Shown in pieces: positions 36,972-45,652 of a stretch of DNA of 64,000 bases. A model generated the notes under the pieces. That model did no database searches. It had not been told where the DNA came from and saw only the letters and a program-made list of their open reading frames with translations. This DNA comes from Robiginitomaculum antarcticum DSM 21748 (lineage in GTDB: Bacteria > Pseudomonadota > Alphaproteobacteria > Caulobacterales > Maricaulaceae): contig NZ_KB823013.1 in NCBI RefSeq assembly GCF_000365025.1, forward strand, positions 62,001-126,000. The letters are read 5' to 3'. A program made the position numbers and the translations under genes. Numbering within the stretch: the stretch's first letter is position 1; every line of letters starts with the position of its first letter.

Positions 36972-38453
36972 ATGACCAAATCTGCTATACTCGCGCTCGA
37001 CCAAGGCACAACGTCAAGCCGCGCTATATTATTCGATGAGTCTGCGCGGCCAATTGATAGCGCGCAGCGCGAGTTCGAGCAAATTTATCCCGACAATGGA
37101 TGGGTTGAACACGACCCCGAAGCGATCTGGGAGACGACGCTTTGGGCAGCCCGTAAAATGCTGCGCCGGGCTAAACGTGACGGAATTACAATCAAAGCCA
37201 TCGGCATTACTAATCAGCGTGAGACGACCTTGCTGTGGAACCGCAAAACCGGAAAGCCAATCTATAATGCTATCGTCTGGCAAGACCGCCGAACGGCCGA
37301 GCAATGTGAAAAGCTGCGCGAGAAAAACGGGGCGGCCGCGATTGCGGATAAAACCGGACTGATTGTCGATCCCTATTTTAGCGCAACAAAAATAGCATGG
37401 ATTCTCGACAATGTTAAAGACGCGCGCAAAGCGGCCAAGGCGGGCGAGCTGGCTTTCGGCACGGTGGACAGCTTTCTAATCTGGCGTCTGACGGGAGGCA
37501 CGCGCCATGTCACAGACGCCACCAATGCCAGCCGTACAAATCTGTTTAATATCAAAACGCAAAAGTGGGACGCGGCGCTTCTTAAATTCTTTGATGTGCC
37601 GGACACTGTCTTGCCAGAGGTTTTGGACTGCGCGGATGATTTCGGGTTGACGGAGAAATCCGTGCTCGGCGAAGCGATTCCGATCCTCGGTGTGGCGGGG
37701 GATCAGCAAGCGGCCCTCATCGGGCAAGGTTGTTTCAAACCGGGCCAGATTAAAAGCACATATGGCACAGGGTGTTTTGTTGTGCTTAATACAGGAGGCA
37801 AAATTGTGCGCTCTCAGCATCGCCTGCTCTCCACTGTCGGCTACCGTCTGGGCGGGAAGACCACCTATGCACTGGAAGGGTCTATTTTCGTCGCTGGCGC
37901 GGCGATACAATGGCTGCGCGACGGGCTAAAAATCATTAAAAAAGCTGAAGACACGGAAGCCATGGCGCGCAGCGTTGAGGATAGCGGCGGCGTGACGGTC
38001 GTGCCGGCCTTTACCGGACTTGGCGCGCCGCATTGGGACGCAGAGGCGCGCGGGGCCGTGCTTGGCCTAACACGCGCCACTACGCGAGAGCATATTGTCC
38101 GCGCGACGCTGGAGAGCCTGTGTTATCAAACTGCGGATTTGCTCAACGCTATGACCGAGGACGGCGTCTCGGCGCGCGTGATCAATGTCGATGGCGGCAT
38201 GGTCGCCAATGATTGGTTCTGCGAATATCTTTCCGCCGTTTTGGGCATTCCCGCAACCCGTCCTGACTTTATGGAAACAACGGCGCTGGGCGCAGCTTAT
38301 CTGGCAGGGCGTGAATGCGGTCTTTATCCGGAGTATTCAAAACTCTCCGAAAAATGGCCCCACAGTTCAACATTTAATGAGGCCATGAGCGTGAAGACGC
38401 GCAAGGCTTTGATGAGCAACTGGCACAGAAACGTAAAACGCGTGTTGGATTAG
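36972..38453 (+). CDS. glpK: Glycerol kinase
   Basis: A 493-residue FGGY-family kinase: DQGTTSSRAILFDE near the N-terminus, the NQRETTLLWNRKTG segment, YGTGCFVVLNTG, and the C-terminal GGMVANDWFCEYLS. It makes glycerol-3-phosphate from glycerol using ATP, feeding GlpD next door. Length is standard (about 500). An intrinsic terminator overlaps its stop codon. Confidence 0.96.
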   Translation: MTKSAILALDQGTTSSRAILFDESARPIDSAQREFEQIYPDNGWVEHDPEAIWETTLWAARKMLRRAKRDGITIKAIGITNQRETTLLWNRKTGKPIYNAIVWQDRRTAEQCEKLREKNGAAAIADKTGLIVDPYFSATKIAWILDNVKDARKAAKAGELAFGTVDSFLIWRLTGGTRHVTDATNASRTNLFNIKTQKWDAALLKFFDVPDTVLPEVLDCADDFGLTEKSVLGEAIPILGVAGDQQAALIGQGCFKPGQIKSTYGTGCFVVLNTGGKIVRSQHRLLSTVGYRLGGKTTYALEGSIFVAGAAIQWLRDGLKIIKKAEDTEAMARSVEDSGGVTVVPAFTGLGAPHWDAEARGAVLGLTRATTREHIVRATLESLCYQTADLLNAMTEDGVSARVINVDGGMVANDWFCEYLSAVLGIPATRPDFMETTALGAAYLAGRECGLYPEYSKLSEKWPHSSTFNEAMSVKTRKALMSNWHRNVKRVLD

Positions 38454-38472
38454 CCAACACGCGTCATATTTT
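38439..38472 (+). terminator. Intrinsic terminator overlapping the glpK stop
   Basis: CGCGTGTTGG and CCAACACGCG form a perfect 10-bp stem. The glpK TAG codon (38451-38453) lies in the 5-nt loop, and a T-rich run follows from 38464. Confidence 0.9.
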
Positions 38473-38497
38473 TAAATCTATGCAGGTTAAATAGTTT

Positions 38498-39268
38498 TTA
38501 GTGACGCCATGTCAGAGACAGAGCCGCCGCATCTTCTTTATATTTGTAATCTTCGGCGCGACCTTCACGGCGTAGATAGGTCAGGGACAAATCCGCATCG
38601 CCGATACGGTAAGCCAAACCGGCCTGGGCGTCGCCGACAATTATGCGGTCTTGAAGCTGAAACTCGCCGCTATATAGACGGCGCGGATTTCCGGGCTCAA
38701 ATGTCACGGCCTGCGCGTCAGCACCGGCAAAGAAATACCATGTATTATTGTCAGGACCATCGCCGCTTTTCAGATTGTCACCAACTTTAACCAAAGCGCC
38801 GACCAAAGCCGAGCTGCTCTCATCATCAAAGCGTACATTAGCGCGCGGCGTTAAAGCGAGGCCGAGACCGGTTTTGCCTACACGGGCAAAATCCTTAGAA
38901 AACCCGATAACGCTTTTCGTCTCATTAACATTACATTGCGCTGTGGTGCGCAGACACAGACCTTGGTCTAGATCGAGTTTGAACAAAGGAGACGAGGCAT
39001 CATTTGGCGAGTCGAAGAGGGCGTCGCGCAAAACGGGCGTCATGCCAACTAGATCCTTGCCCGGCTCAATACGCTCTGCATCTGTTGCACGGCGGGTTAA
39101 ATCCAGGCCGAAGGTGGCCGGGCGCTGTGTAAGGGTCTGAACCGACCAGCTATTATTATTTGAAGATGACTCGTCTTTATCAGCATCAGAGCTCTGCGCG
39201 TAAGTGGCGGGAGCATACATAAGCACGCCAGCAACGAGCATGGCCGTCAAACCACTGTATTTACTCAT
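38498..39268 (-). CDS. Putative outer-membrane beta-barrel protein (DUF2219/LpxR-like tail)
   Basis: From ATG 39268 (MSKYSGLTAMLVAGVLMYAPATYAQ) it is 256 residues with a clear signal peptide; an upstream in-frame ATG at 39292 would add eight residues. The mature part is Asp/Ser-rich at first, then alternates in strand patterns. The last 60 residues (GDAQAGLAYRIGDADLSLTYLRR ... ALSLTWRH) resemble the end of DUF2219 (lipid A 3'-O-deacylase) proteins, though the family call is tentative and I see no catalytic Asn/Asp/Ser/His set. A Cys pair (GLCLRTTAQC) sits mid-protein. Located between glpK and nrdA, transcribed alone. Confidence 0.6.
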   Translation of the reverse strand: MSKYSGLTAMLVAGVLMYAPATYAQSSDADKDESSSNNNSWSVQTLTQRPATFGLDLTRRATDAERIEPGKDLVGMTPVLRDALFDSPNDASSPLFKLDLDQGLCLRTTAQCNVNETKSVIGFSKDFARVGKTGLGLALTPRANVRFDDESSSALVGALVKVGDNLKSGDGPDNNTWYFFAGADAQAVTFEPGNPRRLYSGEFQLQDRIIVGDAQAGLAYRIGDADLSLTYLRREGRAEDYKYKEDAAALSLTWRH

Positions 39269-39446
39269 TTTATTGCCACACATATGTGTCATTTGCTTTT
39301 TACCCCGCGTTGAAAAGACCGCGTGTTCACAATCACGTTATCATAAACCCTACGCCTAAACTAGCCTATTTGTTCCTGACCCTAGTTGATATCTCATAAA
39401 CCACCTTAACCTAACCTTAACGCGAATTAATATGGTACTTGCCATG

Positions 39447-39475
39447 CAAAAAGCCCGCCAAACTGTGACGGGCCT
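39447..39475 (-). terminator. Intrinsic terminator of nrdA
   Basis: On the minus strand, a GCCCGTCA/TTGGCGGGC stem (with a small mismatch) followed by a T5 run, about 40 bp past the nrdA stop. Confidence 0.8.
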
Positions 39476-39515
39476 TATAAAATCTTATTGTGTCAATATT
39501 CTGACAGTGCAGGAT

Positions 39516-41432
39516 TTATTGGCAGGCTAAGCATTCTTCATAATCTGTGGGCGCAGCCGCCTCCATCGCTTTTTCCATATCCGACTTTTCAACCTTATCC
39601 TCAGACCCTGCAAATGCAGCGCGCTGGATAGATTTGGAACGGCAATAATAAAGCGACTTGATTCCCAGCTCCCAAGCTGTCCAGTGCAGCATATGAAGAT
39701 CCCATTTTTGGATATCACCCGGCAGAAAGACATTCAGAGACTGGCTCTGGCAGATATAAGGCGTACGGTCAGCAGCCAGTTCAATCACCCAGCGCTGATC
39801 GAGTTCGAAAGCCGTCTTGAACGTATCTTTTTCGTGCTGATCCAGTTCGGCAATGTGCTGAACGGAGCCCTCATGCTCGAGAATTGTCGCCCATGTCTCC
39901 GGCGCATTGATGCCTTTGGCCTCTAACGCGGCTTCGAGATATTTGTTCTTGACCGTAAAGCTGCCGGACAGGGTCTTATGGGTATAAATATTGGCCGGAA
40001 TAGGCTCGATACCGGCGGACGTTCCGCCGCAGATGATCGAGATCGAGGCCGTAGGCGCCACCGCCATTTTGTGGCTAAAGCGCTCCATCACGCCGGCATC
40101 GGCGGCATCCGGACACGGACCGCGCTCTTCAGCAAGCTTCTTGGACGCCGCATCCGCGCCGCGGCGCATCGTAGCAAATATCCGTTTATTATGGGATTTG
40201 GCCATAGCACTCTCAAACGGTATGCTCTTTTGCTGCAGGAAGCTGTGAAAGCCCATCAAGCCGAGGCCGACGCTACGCTCGCGGGCGGCAGAATAAACTG
40301 CATCACCCATTTTATCCGGCGCATCATCGATGAAGCTTTGCAGGACATTGTCGAGGAAGCGCATAATATCTTCGATAAAGCCCTCTTCATTTTTCCACTC
40401 ATCATAGGTTTCGGCATTAACGGAGGACAGGCAGCACACAGCGGTGCGCTGGCGGCCCGCATTATCCTTGCCCGTAGCGAGCATGATCTCTGAGCACAAA
40501 TTAGACTGTTTGACTGACAGGCCCTGCGCTTTTTGGTGACCGGCCAGAGCCTTATTCACTGTATCGGAGAAGACCAGATAAGGCTCTCCGGTTTGCAGGC
40601 GCATAGACAGAATTTTCTGCCAGATTTTGCGGGCGTCGACAACTTTGAGGACTTCATTGGTTTTTGGGCTGCGCAAACCAAATTCCGCACCGTCGCGGAC
40701 AGCGTTCATAAATTCGTCGGATATATTCAGACCGTGGTGCAGGTTGAGCGATTTACGGTTAAAATCGCCGGACGGCTTGCGGATTTCCAGGAACTCTTCG
40801 ATTTCCGGATGATGCACGTCCAGATAGACGGCCGCAGAGCCGCGGCGCAGCGAGCCTTGGGAAATCGCCAAAGTCAGACTGTCCATGACGCGGATGAAGG
40901 GAATAATACCCGACGTCTTACCCGCACGGCCGATTTTCTCGCCAATGGAGCGCACATTGCCCCAATAGGTTCCGATGCCGCCGCCATTTGAGGCGAGCCA
41001 GACATTTTCGTTCCAGACGTCAACAATGCTATCAAGGCTGTCATCGACTGTATTCAAAAAACAACTGATCGGCAGGCCGCGTTTTGCGCCGCCATTGGAC
41101 AGCACAGGCGTGGCCGGCATGAACCAGAGTTTTGACATATAATCATAAAGGCGCTGCGCGTGATCCTGATCATCTGAATAAGCGACAGCAACGCGGGCAA
41201 ACATATCCTGATAGCTTTCTTCGGGCAGAAGGTAGCGGTCAACCAGCGTGGTTTTGCCAAAATCCGTTAGATTGTCATCACGCGAGCGGTCAATCTTGAC
41301 CGTCTTGACAATTTTCAAAGCCGGCGCAGGGGCCTCGCGGTGCAGAGCTTTGCTCTGCGGCTTGGCCGGCGCGTCGAGCGTCTGCATATCCATGGCCAAT
41401 GCTGTATCTAAACCGCGGTCTTCTTCTGACAT
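39516..41432 (-). CDS. nrdA: Class Ia ribonucleotide reductase, alpha subunit (no ATP cone)
   Basis: A 638-residue alpha subunit, shorter than the 760-residue E. coli protein because the N-terminal ATP-cone is missing: the first 75 residues are a loose Ala/Lys/Pro-rich stretch before TLVDRYLLPEESYQDMF. Catalytic parts are present: SCFLN (reducible Cys), SNLCSEIML (Asn-x-Cys-x-Glu), the radical-path Tyr pair in SLYYCRSKS, and a C-terminal CLACQ shuttle pair. It makes deoxynucleotides from ribonucleotides with a beta subunit; no nrdB is adjacent. Two NrdR boxes cover the promoter about 210 bp upstream. Confidence 0.96.
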   Translation of the reverse strand: MSEEDRGLDTALAMDMQTLDAPAKPQSKALHREAPAPALKIVKTVKIDRSRDDNLTDFGKTTLVDRYLLPEESYQDMFARVAVAYSDDQDHAQRLYDYMSKLWFMPATPVLSNGGAKRGLPISCFLNTVDDSLDSIVDVWNENVWLASNGGGIGTYWGNVRSIGEKIGRAGKTSGIIPFIRVMDSLTLAISQGSLRRGSAAVYLDVHHPEIEEFLEIRKPSGDFNRKSLNLHHGLNISDEFMNAVRDGAEFGLRSPKTNEVLKVVDARKIWQKILSMRLQTGEPYLVFSDTVNKALAGHQKAQGLSVKQSNLCSEIMLATGKDNAGRQRTAVCCLSSVNAETYDEWKNEEGFIEDIMRFLDNVLQSFIDDAPDKMGDAVYSAARERSVGLGLMGFHSFLQQKSIPFESAMAKSHNKRIFATMRRGADAASKKLAEERGPCPDAADAGVMERFSHKMAVAPTASISIICGGTSAGIEPIPANIYTHKTLSGSFTVKNKYLEAALEAKGINAPETWATILEHEGSVQHIAELDQHEKDTFKTAFELDQRWVIELAADRTPYICQSQSLNVFLPGDIQKWDLHMLHWTAWELGIKSLYYCRSKSIQRAAFAGSEDKVEKSDMEKAMEAAAPTDYEECLACQ

Positions 41433-41644
41433 CTTTAATCCTATCGTCTACGGGTCTATGCCCGATCAAAATGGCCTTTAAGGCCTCTCAGCGCCGCCGG
41501 ATCCGTTAGCCTCTCAAATTTACGCACACAAAGTAACGTGTGACCGATCATTGGCTAAAGTTAACAGCCGACCGATAACGCTGCGTGCCTCCACTTGGCC
41601 CGCCAGACTTCTCATTTGATTGGTTAGTCCCCTTGGACCCCCGA

Positions 41645-41691
41645 CATCTATATATAGGGGGTAAGTTGGCCCGTTCGTCAATATATAGTTA
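41645..41691 (-). promoter_or_regulatory. Tandem NrdR boxes over the nrdA promoter
   Basis: Two 16-bp sites with cores CTATATATAG (41648-41657) and CAATATATAG (41679-41688) have centres exactly 31 bp apart, three helical turns, as NrdR pairs require. On the minus strand TTGACG (41681-41676) with an 18-bp spacer and CTATAT (41657-41652) makes a likely nrdA promoter, so one box covers the -35 and the other the -10. NrdR binding would therefore block RNA polymerase. The nrdA leader would be about 210 nt. Confidence 0.87.
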
Positions 41692-41862
41692 CGCAAAAAC
41701 TGAATTTTTTTCTTAATAAGTCGTAAATGACGCTGACAGGGCGTTAACAAATAGCGCAGGATTGCGACAACGGCGAACAGCCGGATGCGATTTCATTGAG
41801 AGTTCAACGGGTTTGACAGAAAGGCGCGGCTAGTTATGTATATAATGTCCGGTATGTTTAAC

Positions 41863-41912
41863 ATCGCCCGCGCCTTTAACGAGCCGTTTGAAGGCGTGTT
41901 TTATTATGCGGG
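41863..41912 (+). repeat. 50-bp direct repeat, left copy
   Basis: The sequence at 41863-41912 is repeated at 44345-44394 with 2 mismatches in 50. The plus-strand frame in both reads IARAF(N/S)EPFE(G/D)VFYYAG then Stop, so it looks like the tail of a coding sequence, but no upstream gene body remains. The arms CCCGC and GCGGG bracket most of it. Confidence 0.88.
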
Positions 41913-42050
41913 GGAGTGAGGGGATTTAACGAAGACCACCAATGTCTGAGTTGGGGGGATAGCAGACTAAAGCCTTCCGACTTTACGTATGTCCGTTTTA
42001 GTAGTATTTTTGTCATTTATGTCACGACTAATTTTGATTAGTCTCCAGTA

Positions 42051-43019
42051 ATGAGCGCCAAACGAAAAATTGCCGTTGTTGTGTATGACCAAGTTAATGG
42101 TATCGATATCACAGGGCCTTCAGAGGCCTTCGGATGTGTTAATGATCACAATGGCAATGGCCGATATGAAATTGAGGCATGGGCTGTTGACGAGCTGATT
42201 GTTCGCACCGAGTCTGGGATACGATTATGCGCGGATAAAAATTTACCTCAAAAGCCCAAAGCTGACATCCTTATAATTCCTGGGGGAAAAGGTATTCGTG
42301 ATCCAAAAACACTGCGTGTGATTTCGAATTGGATAAAACTTCATCACGCAAATTTTGACCGCGTTACTGCAATTTGCACAGGTTCTTATGCACTCGCCGA
42401 TTCTGGATTGTTAGATGGGCGGTCAATTACCACGCATTGGGCCCACGCCAAGGATCTTGGAAATTGCTACCCAAAAGTTTCTGTAAATTCTGACGCACTG
42501 TTTATACAAGAAGGCCGATTTTATACGTCCGGCGGTGTCACATCAGGAATCGATCTCGCTTTGGAGATTATTGAAGCAGACTTTGGTGCCCAAACCGCTA
42601 TGAAGACCGCGAAGGAGTTAGTTGTTTTCCTGAAGAGGCCAGGCAACCAAGCTCAATTTTCATTACCCTTGGAATTACAGAGCGGGGCTCCACCTGCTTT
42701 AGCCGATACCTGCAAATGGGCAGTTACCAACCTAGATTCTGACCTATCTGTCGAGTCCCTTGCATCTCATGCAGGACTAAGTCCTCGGCATTTTTCGCGG
42801 ATTTTTCGACAGGCTTTTGGAATGCCACCCGCATCTTTTGTTAAGCGTTTACGCCTTGACGCGGGCAGAACACTTTTAGCCAAGGGTCTTGGTCTAGAGC
42901 GCGTGGCCGCTGCAACAGGGTTTAAAACTACGGATGGTTTCAGTCGCGCATTTGAATGTGAATTTAAGACTTTACCAAGTGAATACCGAAAACGCTTTTG
43001 GATAAGTGAGGAAACATAA
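42051..43019 (+). CDS. GlxA-family transcriptional regulator (DJ-1/PfpI domain + AraC HTH)
   Basis: A 322-residue protein. Residues 1-190 form a DJ-1/PfpI-like domain (AVVVYDQVNGIDITGPSEAFG start, nucleophile-elbow TAICTGSYALADSGLLDGR, where Cys replaces the usual active Cys position). Residues 220-320 carry two AraC helix-turn-helix units (SVESLASHAGLSPRHFSRIFRQAFG and LGLERVAAATGFKTTDGFSRAF). Such GlxA regulators sense small amphipathic amines or metabolites. It overlaps the next gene by one base (TAATG) and shares its AT-leaning codon use, suggesting joint transfer and control of that gene. Confidence 0.9.
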   Translation: MSAKRKIAVVVYDQVNGIDITGPSEAFGCVNDHNGNGRYEIEAWAVDELIVRTESGIRLCADKNLPQKPKADILIIPGGKGIRDPKTLRVISNWIKLHHANFDRVTAICTGSYALADSGLLDGRSITTHWAHAKDLGNCYPKVSVNSDALFIQEGRFYTSGGVTSGIDLALEIIEADFGAQTAMKTAKELVVFLKRPGNQAQFSLPLELQSGAPPALADTCKWAVTNLDSDLSVESLASHAGLSPRHFSRIFRQAFGMPPASFVKRLRLDAGRTLLAKGLGLERVAAATGFKTTDGFSRAFECEFKTLPSEYRKRFWISEET

Positions 43020-44107
43020 TGCTGCAGTTCTCCCGTAGAGGTTTTCTAGCATCTTCACTTGCTTTAACAGCGTGCTCAATTGAACATAACGAAAATATTC
43101 AGATAGAGAAATTCATCTGCCCGCCCTGTGGATGCTCGCTTGATCATGTAGAGTTTGATGAGCCCGGCCCTTGCCCTGATTGTGGCATGTCTCTTGCTCC
43201 GAAACATGAAACTGATTTAGGTTTTGAGCCTAAAAGATTAGCCGTTCGCGCAGGTTCGTATGAAATGCCCGGTGGAGTTGGTCATGAACACCATCGCATT
43301 CAAGTTCACTACTACAAGCCGGAGAGGTTCAACCCTGATTCAAGCATCCTGCTAATTATTCCAGGTGCAGGCAGGAATAGTGTCGACTACCGCAATGCTT
43401 GGCTTGGTGCTGCAAAGGACAAAAACATACTCATCGCGGCATTGGGGTATTCTGAAGATGACTATGATCTCGCAGCCTATAACATGGGTGGTGTCATTCG
43501 GAACTTTGTTGCCGAGAATGTCGATAATGAAACACGCGGTGTTATTCGCGTAAGCGATGATGACATTAAATTCCAAATCAATCCAAAAAGGGAGGAATGG
43601 CTCTTCAACGACTTTGACCGTATTTTCGAGTCCCTTAAAATAGCAACAGGTTCAATGGCAAAGACCTATGATGTTTTCGGTCACTCTGCTGGGGGACAAA
43701 TCATTAATAGAATGGCGCTATTTTATTCGAAATCACAGGCTAATAGAATAGTTGCAGCGAATGCAGGTTGGTACACATTGCCTGAACTGAGTAGGCCACT
43801 GCCCACGGGTCTTGGCGGTTCGCCAATCAATGAAAGTGAGCTCGCCAACGCGTTCGCATCAAAGCTTACAATCCTTTTAGGAGAAAACGATAATAGCGAT
43901 AGCGCTGGTGGCACACTACTCCGCACGCCTATTATTGATGAACAGGGATTGGGACGTTTAGCAAGGGGTAAAAATTTCTATGCTGTTGCAAAGGCACAAG
44001 CGCAATCCTTTGACGTACCGTTTAATTGGACATTGGAAATTGTTCCCAAGGCTGGCCATGATTTTGAAGTCATGAGCCGAGCCGCGGCAAACATGCTTTT
44101 TCCTTGA
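43019..44107 (+). CDS. Tat-exported protein: HMBD-type zinc ribbon fused to alpha/beta hydrolase
   Basis: A 362-residue protein. The N-terminus MLQFSRRGFLASSLALTAC has a twin-arginine motif SRRGFLAS and possibly a lipobox (LTAC). Residues about 35-65 form a double CxxC ribbon: CPPCGC ... CPDCGMSLAP, like heavy-metal-binding domains with CPxCGM. From about residue 75 an alpha/beta hydrolase follows, with LLIIPGAGRNSVDYRNAW, a nucleophile elbow FGHSAGGQ and a His in AGHDFEVMS. This domain fusion is uncommon; an esterase or metal-linked hydrolase in the periplasm is the best guess. It is coupled to the GlxA gene. Codon use and base composition differ from core neighbours. Confidence 0.85.
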   Translation: MLQFSRRGFLASSLALTACSIEHNENIQIEKFICPPCGCSLDHVEFDEPGPCPDCGMSLAPKHETDLGFEPKRLAVRAGSYEMPGGVGHEHHRIQVHYYKPERFNPDSSILLIIPGAGRNSVDYRNAWLGAAKDKNILIAALGYSEDDYDLAAYNMGGVIRNFVAENVDNETRGVIRVSDDDIKFQINPKREEWLFNDFDRIFESLKIATGSMAKTYDVFGHSAGGQIINRMALFYSKSQANRIVAANAGWYTLPELSRPLPTGLGGSPINESELANAFASKLTILLGENDNSDSAGGTLLRTPIIDEQGLGRLARGKNFYAVAKAQAQSFDVPFNWTLEIVPKAGHDFEVMSRAAANMLFP

Positions 44108-44150
44108 TTGATTTCAGCTAACGACCGCTATGGGGATGATGCTACTCTAA

Positions 44151-44340
44151 CCCGGTCAGCGTCCACCACCAATTTCTTATAATCCCTCAAATCGCCGTCA
44201 TAACGCTTGGCTTTATTGACCTGCCCTTATCTGTCGGCTGTGGCTTCGGCGAGATAGACATCATAGGTGATTAAAAGAGACGTGCCGGGGAAATCGTTAA
44301 GCGTATAGATAAGCGCTTCGCGGTTATCAGTATCCAAATG
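44151..44340 (-). pseudogene. Decayed 3' fragment of an ABC-F gene
   Basis: About 190 bp that line up with 46048-46243, the last 65 codons of the intact ABC-F gene 2 kb downstream, with roughly 80% identity by eye and one 6-bp gap in the middle. The reading frame is broken. It ends exactly where the right copy of the 50-bp direct repeat begins (44345). It has no start, no Walker motifs and cannot make protein. It is a remnant of duplication or recombination, not a gene. Confidence 0.85.
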
Positions 44341-44344
44341 AGAA

Positions 44345-44394
44345 ATCGCCCGCGCCTTTAGCGAGCCGTTTGAAGACGTGTTTTATTATGCGGG
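44345..44394 (+). repeat. 50-bp direct repeat, right copy
   Basis: Second copy of the repeat at 41863-41912 (48 of 50 identical). It directly adjoins the ABC-F fragment on its left and overlaps none of the ATP-grasp gene on its right. The two copies enclose about 2.4 kb with the GlxA and Tat-hydrolase genes. Confidence 0.88.
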
Positions 44395-44424
44395 CTGATT
44401 ATGGGCAGTTCACATTATCGCGGG

Positions 44425-45651
44425 TTAAAACCGGCGCCAGGCCTCCGCCTTCTGTTCGCATATTCGTCGTTTGCCCTTGATAGACGCGCGCCGCAAACGC
44501 CATGGCTTGACCCTCATAGGTATATAGACCCGGACGTCGAACTTTAATGTGAGCTGGCGGGCCTCTACTGTGACAGCCCGCAATGATGGCGTCACGAAGT
44601 GTTGCGCCACATAGCCGCCCTCACTTATATGCGCCCAGACTTTGCGCGTCAGCTTTGCGCCCCGATATGTCGCGCGACTCCCAAATCCGGCGTCCGGTTT
44701 GAAAAAATATTGCTTTCGCTGAGCCCAAAGCTGATCTGCATTATCCGCGGTGACCGCAATTGTTTTTGGAATTTTTGACAATGCCAATTGATGTGCAGGA
44801 GCCACACCCCAGCTCTCCAAAAGTTTGGGATCACTTAGCCGGATTAAATTTCGTTTATCGGCGTAAATTGCGTGATGGCGCGGAGCCGGCGTCACGACGA
44901 CATCGTCGTTTTGAAGCGCGTCGCGCACGACGCTATTTTGGTCTAATGATAAATCAAAATCAGTCAGGCGGTTATAGATTAAATCAACAGTCCGGCCATT
45001 CACCGATAGGGCCTTCCCGTCATAGGCGCAGTCTTTGGGGTCGGCGATTGTAACCGTAAATCCGCTTTCGCGAAGACTGTCAGCCGCCAAGAGCATATCA
45101 GGATAGTGAAACTGCTCTTCTGGCGCTTCATCAATAATAGCGATCGTTTTGATCGGCCCTGTCCGGCCGGCGGCACGCCATTCAGATATAAACATCTGCG
45201 CGATATCGTCGTTAAAATTAGGATTTTGAACATTTGCTGCGCGCTCAAGCGCATTGACAATAAAGGCGCCGCCCGCATTGGTATTAATCTCGATAAGGCG
45301 CGGCCCTTCGGGCGTGATATGAAAATCATAGCCCATAAAGGCGCCTTTGGTTTGGCTTTGCGTGGTTATGGCAGGGTGAGAGCCGCGCGCGAGGGCTGCT
45401 TTGCGATATGCGGGTAAGGCTGCAACAGTTTCAATCGCCGCAATTTGCTGCAAAATATTCTGCTTATCACCGGCCGACAGAAACACAGCCGTCTTGGCGA
45501 AATAATGTGGCCGCGTGGCCAGTAAGGCCTTCACAATAACTGGCGCGTCGGTCTGGGATAAAATCTGAGCGTCAATCGCCGCTCTTTCTAGTTGAAAACA
45601 AAAACAGCTCTCATTGAGACGGGCTATGTCAGTGGCGACGTTACATATCAT
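44425..45651 (-). CDS. ATP-grasp-like protein, frameshifted near 3' end
   Basis: A 408-residue protein. An ATP-grasp fold is suggested by [16 protein letters not shown] (ATP-site glutamate/asparagine) and [20 protein letters not shown] do not know the substrate. The last 37 residues after DVRVY are Arg/Lys-rich and out of character. Shifting frame at about 44520 instead gives [16 protein letters not shown], then [10 protein letters not shown], ending at a TAA at 44399. This suggests a 2-bp insertion (TATA to TATATA) or a sequencing error. It starts one base after the ArsR stop, so the two form an operon. Function unknown; possibly pseudogene. Confidence 0.7.
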   Translation of the reverse strand: MICNVATDIARLNESCFCFQLERAAIDAQILSQTDAPVIVKALLATRPHYFAKTAVFLSAGDKQNILQQIAAIETVAALPAYRKAALARGSHPAITTQSQTKGAFMGYDFHITPEGPRLIEINTNAGGAFIVNALERAANVQNPNFNDDIAQMFISEWRAAGRTGPIKTIAIIDEAPEEQFHYPDMLLAADSLRESGFTVTIADPKDCAYDGKALSVNGRTVDLIYNRLTDFDLSLDQNSVVRDALQNDDVVVTPAPRHHAIYADKRNLIRLSDPKLLESWGVAPAHQLALSKIPKTIAVTADNADQLWAQRKQYFFKPDAGFGSRATYRGAKLTRKVWAHISEGGYVAQHFVTPSLRAVTVEARQLTLKFDVRVYIPMRVKPWRLRRASIKGKRRICEQKAEAWRRF

Positions 45652-45652
45652 A

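Noticed and set aside
41520-41750. 76-codon minus-strand ORF over the NrdR boxes
   Set aside because: It spans the promoter, has no ribosome site, and its translation matches no domain.
41813-41846. TTGACA and TATAAT as a promoter ahead of the left direct repeat
   Set aside because: The two consensus hexamers are 22 bp apart, too far for a sigma-70 promoter; closer -10 options are weak.
44151-44340. A working short gene downstream of the Tat-hydrolase
   Set aside because: It aligns with the 3' end of the ABC-F gene, with a broken frame.
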